A stretch of 64,000 bases of DNA. Source: Bacteroidales bacterium. Its GTDB lineage: Bacteria > Bacteroidota > Bacteroidia > Bacteroidales > F082. Where the stretch lies: positions 124,001 through 188,000 of the forward strand of contig JANJUV010000011.1 in assembly GCA_024710405.1 (NCBI GenBank). Reading direction: 5' to 3'. This document shows positions 32,170-40,812 of this stretch, in pieces (position 1 is the stretch's first letter; each line of letters begins with the position of its first letter). Both the position numbers and the translations under genes were made by a program. Below the pieces are notes generated by a model, which worked only from the letters and a program-made list of their open reading frames with translations, searched no databases and had not been told where the DNA came from.

Positions 32170-35014
32170 CCTCGACCCTGCAGAAGACCAATACCTTGAG
32201 GTTTATGGTGCCAGGGTGCATAACCTGAAGAACATCGATCTCAAAATTCCGCGTAACCAATTGATTGTGATTACAGGTTTAAGCGGCAGTGGTAAATCAT
32301 CTCTGGCATTTGATACCATATTTGCAGAAGGCCAGCGTCGGTACATGGAGTCGTTCTCGGCTTATGCCCGTCAGTTTATCGGCAATATGGAGCGGCCTGA
32401 TGTGGACAAGATTACAGGATTGAGTCCGGTAATTTCCATCGAGCAGAAATCAGTGAACAAGAATCCCCGCTCAACGGTAGGCACAACCACCGAGATCTAT
32501 GACTTTTTTCGCCTTTTATTTGCACGTGCTTCGGATGCATATTCCTATGTCACCGGTAAGCCAATGGTGCGCTATTCCGAAGAGCAGATTTCACAACTCA
32601 TACTCGAAACGTTTGCTCATTGCCGAATCATCATTCTGGCTCCGGTTGTCAGGGCACGCAAGGGGCATTACCGCGAAATGTTCGACCAGATCAGGCAGGC
32701 CGGATTCACCCGTGTACGTGTGGACGGTGAAGTGCGCGAGATCGCCTTCGGAATGCAGCTCGACAGGTATAAGACTCATGATATTGAGATTGTTATTGAC
32801 CGTTTCCAGGTTGAATTGGGGGATGAAAAGCACGATCGCAGATTGGCACAGTCAGTTCAGACAGCCCTGAAACACGGACGCGGTTTGATGCAGGTGCTTG
32901 ATCAGGATACAAATATGTTGCGCTATTTCAGCCGTACACTGATGTGTCAGGATTCAGGTGTGTCGTATGATGAGCCTGAACCAAACACCTTTTCGTTTAA
33001 TTCACCTTATGGTGCTTGTCCCAAATGTACCGGACTGGGCGAGATTACAGAGATTGACCTCGAAAAAATCATCCCTGATCCTTCGAAAAGTATCAAAAGC
33101 GGCGCACTTGTCCCGTTGGGCGAACTCAAGAACAATTGGATTTTCAGTCAGCTTGAGGCCATTGGAACCCGTTACGGCTTTACTTTATCTACACCTGTCC
33201 GCGATATTTCCGATGAAGCCATTGATGTGATCCTTTATGGCAGCAGCGAAAGCATTGAAGTGCGGCGCGAATACATGGGAGTGATCAATACCTACACGCT
33301 GCAGTTTGAAGGGATAATCAATTTCATCAACAGCCAGAACAACGAAAACGCCAGTCCGGGAATCAAGCGGTGGGCCAACAGCTTCATGAATCATATCGTT
33401 TGTCCGCAATGTCAGGGTTCGAGGCTCAAAAAGGAAGCGTCTTATTTTAGAATTCAAGGTAAATCCATTGCTGAACTGGCCTCAATGGACATAAGCCGTT
33501 TACATGACTGGGTTGCGGATTTGCCGAATCATCTCAGCGAAAGGCAGATGTTGATTGCCAAGGAAATTTTGTCGGAAATAATTAAAAGACTCAGTTTTCT
33601 GCTCGAAGTAGGCGTCGATTACCTGAGTCTGAACCGTCCTGCAAATACACTTTCGGGTGGTGAATCACAGCGCATCAGGCTTGCCACCCAAATTGGGTCC
33701 CAACTCACAGGGGTTTTGTATATTCTCGATGAGCCCAGTATCGGGCTGCATCAGCGTGACAACCACAGATTGATCGGATCGCTGAAACAATTACGCGACC
33801 TCGGTAACTCGGTAATTGTGGTGGAGCACGACCGCGATACTATTCTTGCTGCTGACCATGTGGTGGACATTGGGCCGGGAGCGGGTGTGCATGGTGGTCA
33901 GATTGTGGCACAGGGCAAACCGGGTGATATGTTTTTATGCAATAGCCTTACATGTGCCTACATCAGCGGCAAAAAGAGAATAGAAGTGCCTTTGAAGCGA
34001 CGTGAAGGTTTTGTGGGTAAAAGTATTGTGCTTTTGGGTGCAAATGGACATAACCTGAAGAATGTTGACCTGGAATTACCGCTGGGAAAACTCATTTGTG
34101 TAACCGGGGTTTCGGGGAGCGGTAAATCGAGTCTGATCAACGAAACACTTTATCCCATCCTCAGCGCACATTTTTATCAGTCGGTCAGAACGCCACTTCC
34201 ATACAAAAGCATTCACGGACTCGAACATATAGATAAGGTAATCGAAATTGATCAATCGCCCATAGGGCGCACCCCGCGATCGAATCCTGCAACCTACACC
34301 AAGGTTTTTGATGAGATCCGAAAACTGTTCGGCGAACTTCCTGAATCGAAAATTAGGGGATACAAACCCGGCAGGTTCTCGTTTAATGTGAAAGGCGGCC
34401 GATGCGAAACATGCAGTGGGGCTGGCGTCAGGATCATCGAAATGAATTTTCTGCCCGATGTGATGGTTGTGTGTGAGGAATGCAACGGCAAGCGGTATAA
34501 TCGTGAAACACTTGAGGTTCGCTACAAAGGAAAATCTATCAATGATGTGCTCAATCTTACTATTGAACAATCTGTAGAGTTTTTTGAGAACATACCTTCT
34601 ATTGCACACAAATTGAAGACTTTGCGTGAAGTGGGATTGGGATACATCAGCCTCGGACAACCCTCAACCACCATTTCTGGAGGGGAAGCCCAACGGGTAA
34701 AACTGGCTTCTGAACTTTCAAAAAAAGACACCGGAAAAACACTCTATATTTTGGATGAGCCTACAACAGGACTGCATTTTGAAGATGTCAAGGTGCTGCT
34801 CGATATGCTTAACAAACTGGTCGACAAAGGAAATACGGTGCTGATCATCGAACACAATATGGAAGTCATCAAAATGGCCGACTACATCATCGATCTTGGC
34901 CCCGAGGGTGGCTCAGGGGGTGGAAGAATCTGGTGCACAGGAACACCCGAAGAGGTAAGCAGACATCCTAAAAGCCACACGGCAGCATACCTGAGAAGCG
35001 AGTTACAGATGTAG
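32147..35014 (+). CDS. uvrA: Excinuclease ABC subunit A
   Basis: 955 residues, full length. UvrA recognises DNA damage in nucleotide excision repair and loads UvrB. Two ABC ATPase modules: Walker A GLSGSGKSSL and GVSGSGKSSL, signature NTLSGGESQRIRLA and TTISGGEAQRVKLA, Walker B LYILDEPSIGLHQRD and LYILDEPTTGLHFED. Zinc-binding CxxC pairs are CPKC with CPQC, and CETC with CEEC. The start at 32147 (MMDSLKNSL) overlaps the end of the transglycosylase gene. uvrB and uvrC are not in the window. Confidence 0.98.
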   Translation: MMDSLKNSLDPAEDQYLEVYGARVHNLKNIDLKIPRNQLIVITGLSGSGKSSLAFDTIFAEGQRRYMESFSAYARQFIGNMERPDVDKITGLSPVISIEQKSVNKNPRSTVGTTTEIYDFFRLLFARASDAYSYVTGKPMVRYSEEQISQLILETFAHCRIIILAPVVRARKGHYREMFDQIRQAGFTRVRVDGEVREIAFGMQLDRYKTHDIEIVIDRFQVELGDEKHDRRLAQSVQTALKHGRGLMQVLDQDTNMLRYFSRTLMCQDSGVSYDEPEPNTFSFNSPYGACPKCTGLGEITEIDLEKIIPDPSKSIKSGALVPLGELKNNWIFSQLEAIGTRYGFTLSTPVRDISDEAIDVILYGSSESIEVRREYMGVINTYTLQFEGIINFINSQNNENASPGIKRWANSFMNHIVCPQCQGSRLKKEASYFRIQGKSIAELASMDISRLHDWVADLPNHLSERQMLIAKEILSEIIKRLSFLLEVGVDYLSLNRPANTLSGGESQRIRLATQIGSQLTGVLYILDEPSIGLHQRDNHRLIGSLKQLRDLGNSVIVVEHDRDTILAADHVVDIGPGAGVHGGQIVAQGKPGDMFLCNSLTCAYISGKKRIEVPLKRREGFVGKSIVLLGANGHNLKNVDLELPLGKLICVTGVSGSGKSSLINETLYPILSAHFYQSVRTPLPYKSIHGLEHIDKVIEIDQSPIGRTPRSNPATYTKVFDEIRKLFGELPESKIRGYKPGRFSFNVKGGRCETCSGAGVRIIEMNFLPDVMVVCEECNGKRYNRETLEVRYKGKSINDVLNLTIEQSVEFFENIPSIAHKLKTLREVGLGYISLGQPSTTISGGEAQRVKLASELSKKDTGKTLYILDEPTTGLHFEDVKVLLDMLNKLVDKGNTVLIIEHNMEVIKMADYIIDLGPEGGSGGGRIWCTGTPEEVSRHPKSHTAAYLRSELQM

Positions 35015-35128
35015 AGACTAAGTCAGAATAAACACTCTGCATAAAAATCATAAAAAGTTTTCCGGTTGATCATGTGCATTTGCCTTTATATTCTATTTTT
35101 ATGCTGTGTTTCAATCAGGCACTTATTA

Positions 35129-35137
35129 TACCTTTTG
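35129..35137 (+). promoter_or_regulatory. Possible promoter element of the DHOD-like gene
   Basis: TACCTTTTG, the consensus with one extra T, 23 bp before the ATG at 35161. It lies downstream of an in-frame ATG at 35074, arguing against that longer start. Confidence 0.35.
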
Positions 35138-35160
35138 TTTCATCATTAATCAATGTTTTT

Positions 35161-36153
35161 ATGATTGATCTTTCGTGCAAATACCTCGGAATGTCCCTGA
35201 AAAGTCCAATAATAGCTGCCAGTTCGGGGTTTACGGATTCGGTTCAGAAAATCGAACAAATAGAAAAATATGGTGCCGGTGCAGTTGTACTGAAATCGAT
35301 TTTTGAAGAAGAGATTACGCTTGAGTATGACAAAACTCTCCGCGAAGAGGCCGAAAAAACGGGCAGGGAAGAGTTTCTGGATTATCTCGATGTACGCATC
35401 AGACACGAGAATCTGGGTAAATATCTGCAACTGATTCGTGATGCCAAGTCAGCTGTAGGAATTCCGGTGATCGCATCGGTTAATTGCCGCAGCGCATTCG
35501 AATGGACGAGTTTTGCCTCCGAAATTGAGAAAGCAGGGGCTGACGCACTTGAGTTGAATGTTTTTGTTTTGCCTTCAAACCTGAATCATTCTGCCGGCGA
35601 CACCGAAAAACTGTATTTCGAGATCGTAAAGAACGTTAAGTCAAAAGTGAAGATTCCTGTAGTATTGAAAATAAGTTTCTATTTTTCCAACCTCGCTCAG
35701 GTAATACGGGATCTTTCTTTTACCGGCATCGGTGGCATAGTACTGTTCAACAGGTTCTACAGCCCTGATATCGACATCGACCGAATGGAAGTAAGCGCCT
35801 CACATGTGCTCAGTGCTTCAGGAGAGCTGGCTATGCCGCTTCGCTGGATTGCCATGATGAATGGAAGGGTGGGTTGCGACATGAGTGCTTCTACCGGCGT
35901 CTCAGACGGAAAGTCTGCCATCAAATTATTGCTTGCAGGTGCAAACACCGTACAGGTAGCCAGTGCTCTCTACAGGCATGGAATCAGCTATTTGGGTATC
36001 ATGCAGCAGGAACTGCGCGATTGGATGGAAAATAAAGGTTTTGACTCCGTGGAACAGTTCAGGGGATTGTTGTCGCAGAACAAATACGACAATCCTGGAG
36101 TTTTCGAGCGGGTGCAGTTCATGAAGTATTTCAGTGATAAGGAAGGAATCTGA
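35161..36153 (+). CDS. Dihydroorotate dehydrogenase-like protein
   Basis: 330 residues from the ATG at 35161 (MIDLSCKYLGMSLKSPII). The TIM-barrel frame of class 1 DHODs is visible: SPIIAASSGFTDSVQKIE, GAGAVVLKSIFEEEI, ASVNCRSAFEW, VVLKISFYF, GRVGCDMSASTGVSDG, LLAGANTVQVASALY. The segment that carries the catalytic Cys/Ser in true DHODs (NxSCPN) reads ELNVFVLPSN, so the pyrimidine reaction is unlikely. It is probably a related FMN oxidoreductase. Stop and next start overlap by one base with the LOG-family gene, so they are co-translated. Confidence 0.85.
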   Translation: MIDLSCKYLGMSLKSPIIAASSGFTDSVQKIEQIEKYGAGAVVLKSIFEEEITLEYDKTLREEAEKTGREEFLDYLDVRIRHENLGKYLQLIRDAKSAVGIPVIASVNCRSAFEWTSFASEIEKAGADALELNVFVLPSNLNHSAGDTEKLYFEIVKNVKSKVKIPVVLKISFYFSNLAQVIRDLSFTGIGGIVLFNRFYSPDIDIDRMEVSASHVLSASGELAMPLRWIAMMNGRVGCDMSASTGVSDGKSAIKLLLAGANTVQVASALYRHGISYLGIMQQELRDWMENKGFDSVEQFRGLLSQNKYDNPGVFERVQFMKYFSDKEGI

Positions 36154-36866
36154 TGAATAACCAGGAAGACGAAAAAAGGATCAGAAAGGCATTCAAAGCC
36201 AAAACATGGAACGAAATAAAAACCCATGATTCGTGGTCTGTGTTCAAAATAATGTCTGAATTTGTGGATGGCTTCGAAAAACTGGCGCGCATAGGGCCAT
36301 GTGTAGCCATTTTTGGTTCGGCCCGAACACAGATGACCCATGAATATTACAGGCTTGCCGAAGAAATTGCCTATCTGCTTACCAAAAAAGGCTTTGGCAT
36401 TATCACCGGTGGCGGACCCGGCATTATGGAAGCCGGAAATAAAGGAGCCCATTTTGCCGGAGGTAAATCTGTAGGCATCAATATCGACTTGCCTTTCGAA
36501 CAACAACCGAACCCCTTTATCGACCCCGACAAATACATCGAATTCGACTATTTCTTTGTGCGGAAAGTGATGTTTATGCGTTATTCACAGGGCTACATCG
36601 TGTTGCCGGGCGGTTTTGGTACTATGGATGAGCTTTTTGAAGCCATCACACTTGTTCAAACCCAAAAACTGGTTAAGTTTCCGATTGTGCTTGTCAAGAA
36701 AGCCTATTGGGCCGGTCTGGTCGAGTGGATCAAAAAGCGTATGCTCGATGATAAAATGATTAGTCCCGACGACCTGGATATTTTCACAGTAGTTGACACT
36801 GCTGAAGAAGCTGTACGCATCATCGAAGAGTTCTATAACAAGTACGCACTGAAACCCAATTTCTGA
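36153..36866 (+). CDS. LOG-family protein (TIGR00730-type Rossmann fold)
   Basis: 237 residues. Family motif pair: GGGPGIMEAGNKGA and PGGFGTMDELFEAITLVQT. These form the nucleotide-binding site of lysine-decarboxylase-like/LOG proteins, which split nucleoside monophosphates into base and ribose 5-phosphate. The N-terminal FGSARTQMTHEYYRLAEEIA is also typical. Cytoplasmic. It overlaps the DHOD-like gene by one base and is followed 4 bp later by the retropepsin-like gene. The exact substrate is open. Confidence 0.92.
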   Translation: MNNQEDEKRIRKAFKAKTWNEIKTHDSWSVFKIMSEFVDGFEKLARIGPCVAIFGSARTQMTHEYYRLAEEIAYLLTKKGFGIITGGGPGIMEAGNKGAHFAGGKSVGINIDLPFEQQPNPFIDPDKYIEFDYFFVRKVMFMRYSQGYIVLPGGFGTMDELFEAITLVQTQKLVKFPIVLVKKAYWAGLVEWIKKRMLDDKMISPDDLDIFTVVDTAEEAVRIIEEFYNKYALKPNF

Positions 36867-36870
36867 TCCC

Positions 36871-37326
36871 TTGAATATTATCAGGTTGCCTTTGCAGATG
36901 ATTGTCATTGAGGAAGATGGCTTTCACCTGATCGTAGATGGAAAGATAAACGGACAAGATGCTTCCTTTCTGATCGACACAGGAGCCTCGCGGACAGTAT
37001 TCGACAGTTCAAGGATTCAATCGCTGTGTTCCGTCGATTCGCTTGCCGGTAATGAAAAGATGTCCGTGGGTTTGGGAACAAGCACTATGCCCAGTTTTGT
37101 TGCCACTATAGATTCAATTTCTTTCGGGCAGCTAACAATTAAAGATTATCAGGCAGTGGCACTTAATCTGAGTCACTTGCTTGAGACATACAAAACACTG
37201 GGATTGCCTGTAGTAGTTGGTGTGCTGGGCAGCGACCTGCTCCGGCAATTCAATGCTGTGATTGATTTTGGCAAAAAGCAACTGAAGTTATATTCAGGTC
37301 GTAGGATCCTGACAAACGAACATTAA
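36871..37326 (+). CDS. Retropepsin-like aspartic protease domain protein
   Basis: 151 residues. The active-site motif FLIDTGASRTVFD and the second motif VVGVLGSDLLRQFNAVIDFGKKQLKLY fit single-domain retropepsin-like proteins, which act as dimers. No signal peptide. Last gene of the DHOD-LOG-protease unit. Its stop overlaps by 4 bp the stop of the convergent membrane protein gene, so the two 3' ends are interlocked with no terminator between. Confidence 0.85.
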   Translation: MNIIRLPLQMIVIEEDGFHLIVDGKINGQDASFLIDTGASRTVFDSSRIQSLCSVDSLAGNEKMSVGLGTSTMPSFVATIDSISFGQLTIKDYQAVALNLSHLLETYKTLGLPVVVGVLGSDLLRQFNAVIDFGKKQLKLYSGRRILTNEH

Positions 37327-37742
37327 TTTTTTGCACCCCGCAGTAACCCAACACCAAGTACAACAAGTCCGGCCACAAGTACAGCAATTCCCAGATAGAG
37401 AATAAATATCATTGCATTTGGTTCGGTACTTCCGGGTGAGCCGGCAGCTGCAAAAAATCCGCCGCTGATGAGCAATGCTGACGCAGGTAACGTTACCCTG
37501 GCCACCCATTTCCATGCATCTGACAGCTTAGCATGATCGCAAAAAATCTGTGCAATCAGCGACAGAATAACCAACACACCGGCATGTGCGTGTCCGGAAC
37601 GAAACATGGCTTGCTGAAAACCTGTGAGTTCCAGTTCAGGGTAGTTTCCGCTGAGCACGCCAAGCAAAAAGTAGCCCCCATAAGCAATTGAGGGAACAGA
37701 GAGCAGGATGACTCCGCTCATGGTTTTGGTTTCTTTAGTCAT
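37323..37742 (-). CDS. Small four-helix membrane protein, unknown
   Basis: 139 residues from the ATG at 37742 (other in-frame ATGs at 37748 and 37772). Four hydrophobic helices: GVILLSVPSIAYGGYFLLGV, GVLVILSLIAQIF, VARVTLPASALLISGGFFAA and MIFILYLGIAVLVAGLVVLG. A conserved-looking RSGHAHAGVL motif in the second helix has two His, which could bind metal or haem. I do not recognise the family. Stop overlaps the convergent retropepsin-like gene by 4 bp. Confidence 0.75.
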   Translation of the reverse strand: MTKETKTMSGVILLSVPSIAYGGYFLLGVLSGNYPELELTGFQQAMFRSGHAHAGVLVILSLIAQIFCDHAKLSDAWKWVARVTLPASALLISGGFFAAAGSPGSTEPNAMIFILYLGIAVLVAGLVVLGVGLLRGAKN

Positions 37743-37845
37743 GATCATTTTGTTTTTAAAATAGTGCTGCAAATAACGTAAAACAACCTCAATGATATCG
37801 TTGGAGCAGCTTTTTAGTCACTAATCTTTACAGCTTGAACAAAAA

Positions 37846-37871
37846 AACTCCGTACACAAAAGTACGGAGTT
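37846..37871 (-). terminator. Intrinsic terminator of the YfaP-like lipoprotein gene
   Basis: Perfect 10-bp stem AACTCCGTAC / GTACGGAGTT with a 6-nt loop; on the minus strand it is followed by a run of T. It ends the gene at 37945. Confidence 0.85.
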
Positions 37872-37944
37872 CTTAGCACTATATAATGTGCTGTTGGTTG
37901 ATTGTCAGGTTATCTTTATGGCTGTAACATTTGCCGATTTATGT

Positions 37945-39159
37945 CTATTTAATGAGTTTTTGTCCCTGATTTTTTCTAACATGATTGATAAATACCGGGG
38001 TTGATTTGGTGCCATAGGTGAATTCAGTTACTACCACTGTTTCCTCCGGGTTTAGTTGTCCTGTATAGGGTTGGCCGCCATTTTGCACCACACCGTCGAG
38101 GATGATGAGCACGGAATAGGTTGTTTGCACGCTGCCACCAAAGTAATCAACTTCCACTTTGTAGGTTCCGTTAATAGCTTTGTCAGCTTCCCAAAAAATG
38201 TTTTCAGGTCCGAAACCTTCGGTGTTGTCAACATCAAGATAACCGCCGCTGCTTGAGGTTGGACTGTTCCAATAGACCTTTTCACCATTGGGGTCAGTTA
38301 CCCACAAATCAACATCGCCTTCGGTGCTCCAGGTGAGGTTTACCTGAATGTCGCCATGACCACCAATCAAAACGCCTTCAGCTGTGTTGACGATTTCTTC
38401 TTTGGATGCTATAAATGCAACAGATGCTTGTGTAATCGTCGTTGCTTCGGTAGTGCTGTTGAGGATGCAGTTCATGTCAACAGTGCTGCAGCCGGCAACA
38501 GATGTCAGGATTTCAACCGAGGAGGCATTCAGCATCGAGAGTTTGGTTTTGTCCCCTTCAAGGCCAACTGATCCTGCTTTGGTCAGCACCTGAGCACCAA
38601 AGCCGATAGATTCGGCCGGTATCATCACTCCGGTGCCTGTTGCACTGACTTTTACAAGTGTTCCGGCAGTCATGCTTGTGGCTTGTCCCACAAACTTCAT
38701 CATATTCTGCCAGTCGTCATTGCCTGCAATGGTGATCGAATTCAATGTGCTGATGTCGAAGCCTGATTCTACTTCGCGCATTACCTTGATCGTACCGTCA
38801 GGGAGCACGACAGCCGCATCTACTTTATTGGAAACGAAATTGTTCAGCAATACGATATTGTTGTTGATGACAACCTTCTCGGGTCTTCCTGAAGCATTCA
38901 TCATAATTGAATATCCTGCCTGAGAAGCTGTTGGTTTGTAGAATACTTCCTGTACTACACCACCGGATGCTTTTACCATCATATTGCTGCCGTTTTGTGC
39001 TACTGCCATATAATTCCAAAGTGATTCGGCACTGACATCTAACACGGCAAATTCGGCCTTTTCGGCTGAATCAGAATCTTTTTTACAACCGGGCAGACTT
39101 GTAATCAGTATGCCCAACGCCAAAAAGGCGATTGTCAATAATACATTTCTATTTTTCAT
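37945..39159 (-). CDS. Lipoprotein with YfaP/DUF2135-type domain
   Basis: 404 residues. Lipoprotein signal with the lipobox Cys in TSLPGCKKDSDS. The middle has no recognised domain. Near residues 275-365 a beta-sandwich of the YfaP/DUF2135 type appears: VNLTWSTEGDVDLWVTDPNG, KVYWNSPTSSSGGYLDVD, GPENIFWEADKAINGTYKVE and VDYFGG. Such domains occur in surface and secreted proteins; a binding role is likely but not shown. Upstream, 39245-39252 gives TATCTTTG on the minus strand as a possible -7 element with a leader of about 85 nt. I see nothing else in the gap to 39454. Confidence 0.8.
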   Translation of the reverse strand: MKNRNVLLTIAFLALGILITSLPGCKKDSDSAEKAEFAVLDVSAESLWNYMAVAQNGSNMMVKASGGVVQEVFYKPTASQAGYSIMMNASGRPEKVVINNNIVLLNNFVSNKVDAAVVLPDGTIKVMREVESGFDISTLNSITIAGNDDWQNMMKFVGQATSMTAGTLVKVSATGTGVMIPAESIGFGAQVLTKAGSVGLEGDKTKLSMLNASSVEILTSVAGCSTVDMNCILNSTTEATTITQASVAFIASKEEIVNTAEGVLIGGHGDIQVNLTWSTEGDVDLWVTDPNGEKVYWNSPTSSSGGYLDVDNTEGFGPENIFWEADKAINGTYKVEVDYFGGSVQTTYSVLIILDGVVQNGGQPYTGQLNPEETVVVTEFTYGTKSTPVFINHVRKNQGQKLIK

Positions 39160-39453
39160 AACAGATTGAATTAGATATTGTTAATTAGTTAGTTTCTCTT
39201 TTAAACTTTGAAACCGGCTTTTGCATGCAGATAAAGATTGAATACAAAGATATGGGTCTGCCCTTCGGGTTGGGGTCTTGAAAAGTAATCAAAACACTGT
39301 TTTTTTATTAAGCGCGCAGAATCAATTATAATTCGTAAAAAGTTTAAAATACATTTGATCAGTCAATGAATGTCTTTATGCATTTTCTACTGAAAAAGTA
39401 TTTTCGGTCACAGTTCTGTTAAACAAAGACTAAAATTGTTGTATATTGGTCAA

Positions 39454-40386
39454 TTATTGTTGTTGGTAGATATCCTCAGCGGCAAAGGTCCGTTTGATTC
39501 CTTTCTGATATGTTACTGAAGGGTGACCGAAGATCACAAACAAGCCTTCCCGGCTTTTGCTTCGTATTCCGTGTTTCTCTCTGAATTTTTTCGCATTTTT
39601 ACCTTGTTGTATCAAAGGATGAACAGCGCCCAGCATACAGGTTCCAAGACCGAGCGATTCACCGGCGATCATAGCGTTTGTAGCGGCAACAATGGGGTCA
39701 GCCGGGTCGCAGAAAGGTGTTCCGTAAAAATATATGGCCAGCGGTGCATCATAGGTAACTGCGTTGATCCCTTCTTTCATTTTTTCGGTGTATACTTTGA
39801 ATAATGGTTTAACAAAACCGGAAAAAACCTCATGGGTTGCCTTGCCCCATAAAGGCCTCATCAACCACAAAAACCAGGGCGAAACAAGCCATCTCATTCC
39901 TTCCAGATACTTGCAGAAATCTTCTGCAAATGCCCTGTTCTTTTCTTTACTGTCGAAAACAAGCACCTGTACATCAGACGGAGGCAGACCCATCGGTGAA
40001 CAACGAGCTGCTGTCAGGATTTGTTCGATCATTTCAGGTTCTATACACTGGTCGGTGAACTCCCTGATACTCCGTCGTCTGTTTAATAACGCCAGCAGGT
40101 TTTGGTAAGTTGCTGCGTCTTTCTGTGTAGGAAGTTCGAAAAGGTCGTCCAGCTTCAAAGTTCGACCGCTGATTTCGATGGCATCGTTCGGACAAACAGC
40201 CATGCAATGTCCGCAACCGATACAACCAAATACCGGATCAGGATTTACCTGTAGTTTTTTATCCTTGATGATCAAGCTGAAATCTTTGCAAACTTCAACG
40301 CATTTTCCGCAAACTGTGCACAGTTCAGTGTGGATCAATATAGAACCGTTTGCCGAACTTCTGGATGTTTTTATGGCCATAATCAA
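39454..40386 (-). CDS. Ferredoxin-nitroreductase fusion protein
   Basis: 310 residues. The N-terminal 65 residues carry two [4Fe-4S] motifs: CTVCGKCVEVC with a later Cys, and CIGCGHCMAVCP. The rest is an FMN nitroreductase-like domain: RRRSIREFTDQCIEPEMIEQIL, AARCSPMGLPPSDVQVLV, and the GESLGLGTCMLGAVH segment. Such fusions reduce substrates with electrons from ferredoxin rather than NAD(P)H. Cytoplasmic; the substrate is unknown. It is 78 bp from the small membrane protein gene on the same strand. Confidence 0.93.
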   Translation of the reverse strand: MIMAIKTSRSSANGSILIHTELCTVCGKCVEVCKDFSLIIKDKKLQVNPDPVFGCIGCGHCMAVCPNDAIEISGRTLKLDDLFELPTQKDAATYQNLLALLNRRRSIREFTDQCIEPEMIEQILTAARCSPMGLPPSDVQVLVFDSKEKNRAFAEDFCKYLEGMRWLVSPWFLWLMRPLWGKATHEVFSGFVKPLFKVYTEKMKEGINAVTYDAPLAIYFYGTPFCDPADPIVAATNAMIAGESLGLGTCMLGAVHPLIQQGKNAKKFREKHGIRSKSREGLFVIFGHPSVTYQKGIKRTFAAEDIYQQQ

Positions 40387-40464
40387 TGGATTTGTTACAT
40401 CACAATAAATAAATCAACCGCCACTTCAGATTGCTGTTTTATTCCATAACAGCGGCGAGAAGTC

Positions 40465-40647
40465 CTAAAGTGCCAGAAATTTGAATAGTTCGTAAACGAG
40501 GAATGCGGGCCAGACAATGGCTTTCAGAAATCCCACTACTCCTGTCCAGAAACTTGTTGCTATTGAAATGTAATAGACTGCTGCTCCAATAAACCCGAGT
40601 CCATAAACAGCACTTTGAGGTGCCTGATTGTGATAGTTTTTACTCAT
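40465..40647 (-). CDS. Small membrane protein, 60 residues, unknown
   Basis: From the ATG at 40647 (MSKNYHNQAPQSAVYGLG). Two hydrophobic stretches, GFIGAAVYYISIATSFW and GVVGFLKAIVWPAFLVYELF. Small size, a matching promoter (TTG-N21-TACCTTTG) directly upstream and the intact frame support a real gene. The longer start at 40671 would lie inside the promoter. Proteins like this are, from memory, seen in other Bacteroidetes, but I know no function. Confidence 0.7.
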   Translation of the reverse strand: MSKNYHNQAPQSAVYGLGFIGAAVYYISIATSFWTGVVGFLKAIVWPAFLVYELFKFLAL

Positions 40648-40668
40648 AACGATTTGTTTTTGGTGTTT

Positions 40669-40700
40669 CAAAGGTATACAATCAATGTATCGAAAGCCAA
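40669..40700 (-). promoter_or_regulatory. Promoter of the 60-residue membrane protein
   Basis: On the minus strand TTG (40700-40698), 21-bp spacer, TACCTTTG (40676-40669), exact -7 match. Confidence 0.58.
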
Positions 40701-40757
40701 CAGGGCAAAAAAATTAACATTGGGGGCCAATGTATATTGGCATGATCATATTTTTGT

Positions 40758-40786
40758 TAAAAAAAAAGGCGACTCGTAGAGCCGCC
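40758..40786 (-). terminator. Intrinsic terminator of the rhodanese gene
   Basis: On the minus strand GGCGGCTC / GAGTCGCC (one G-T pair), 3-nt loop, followed by ten T. It ends the cytochrome-rhodanese transcript. Confidence 0.85.
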
Positions 40787-40812
40787 CTTCATTCACCATT
40801 ATACTATCACAA

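Noticed and set aside
34076-34660. Open frame of 194 codons on the minus strand
   Set aside because: Antisense to the second ATPase module of uvrA; shadow frame.
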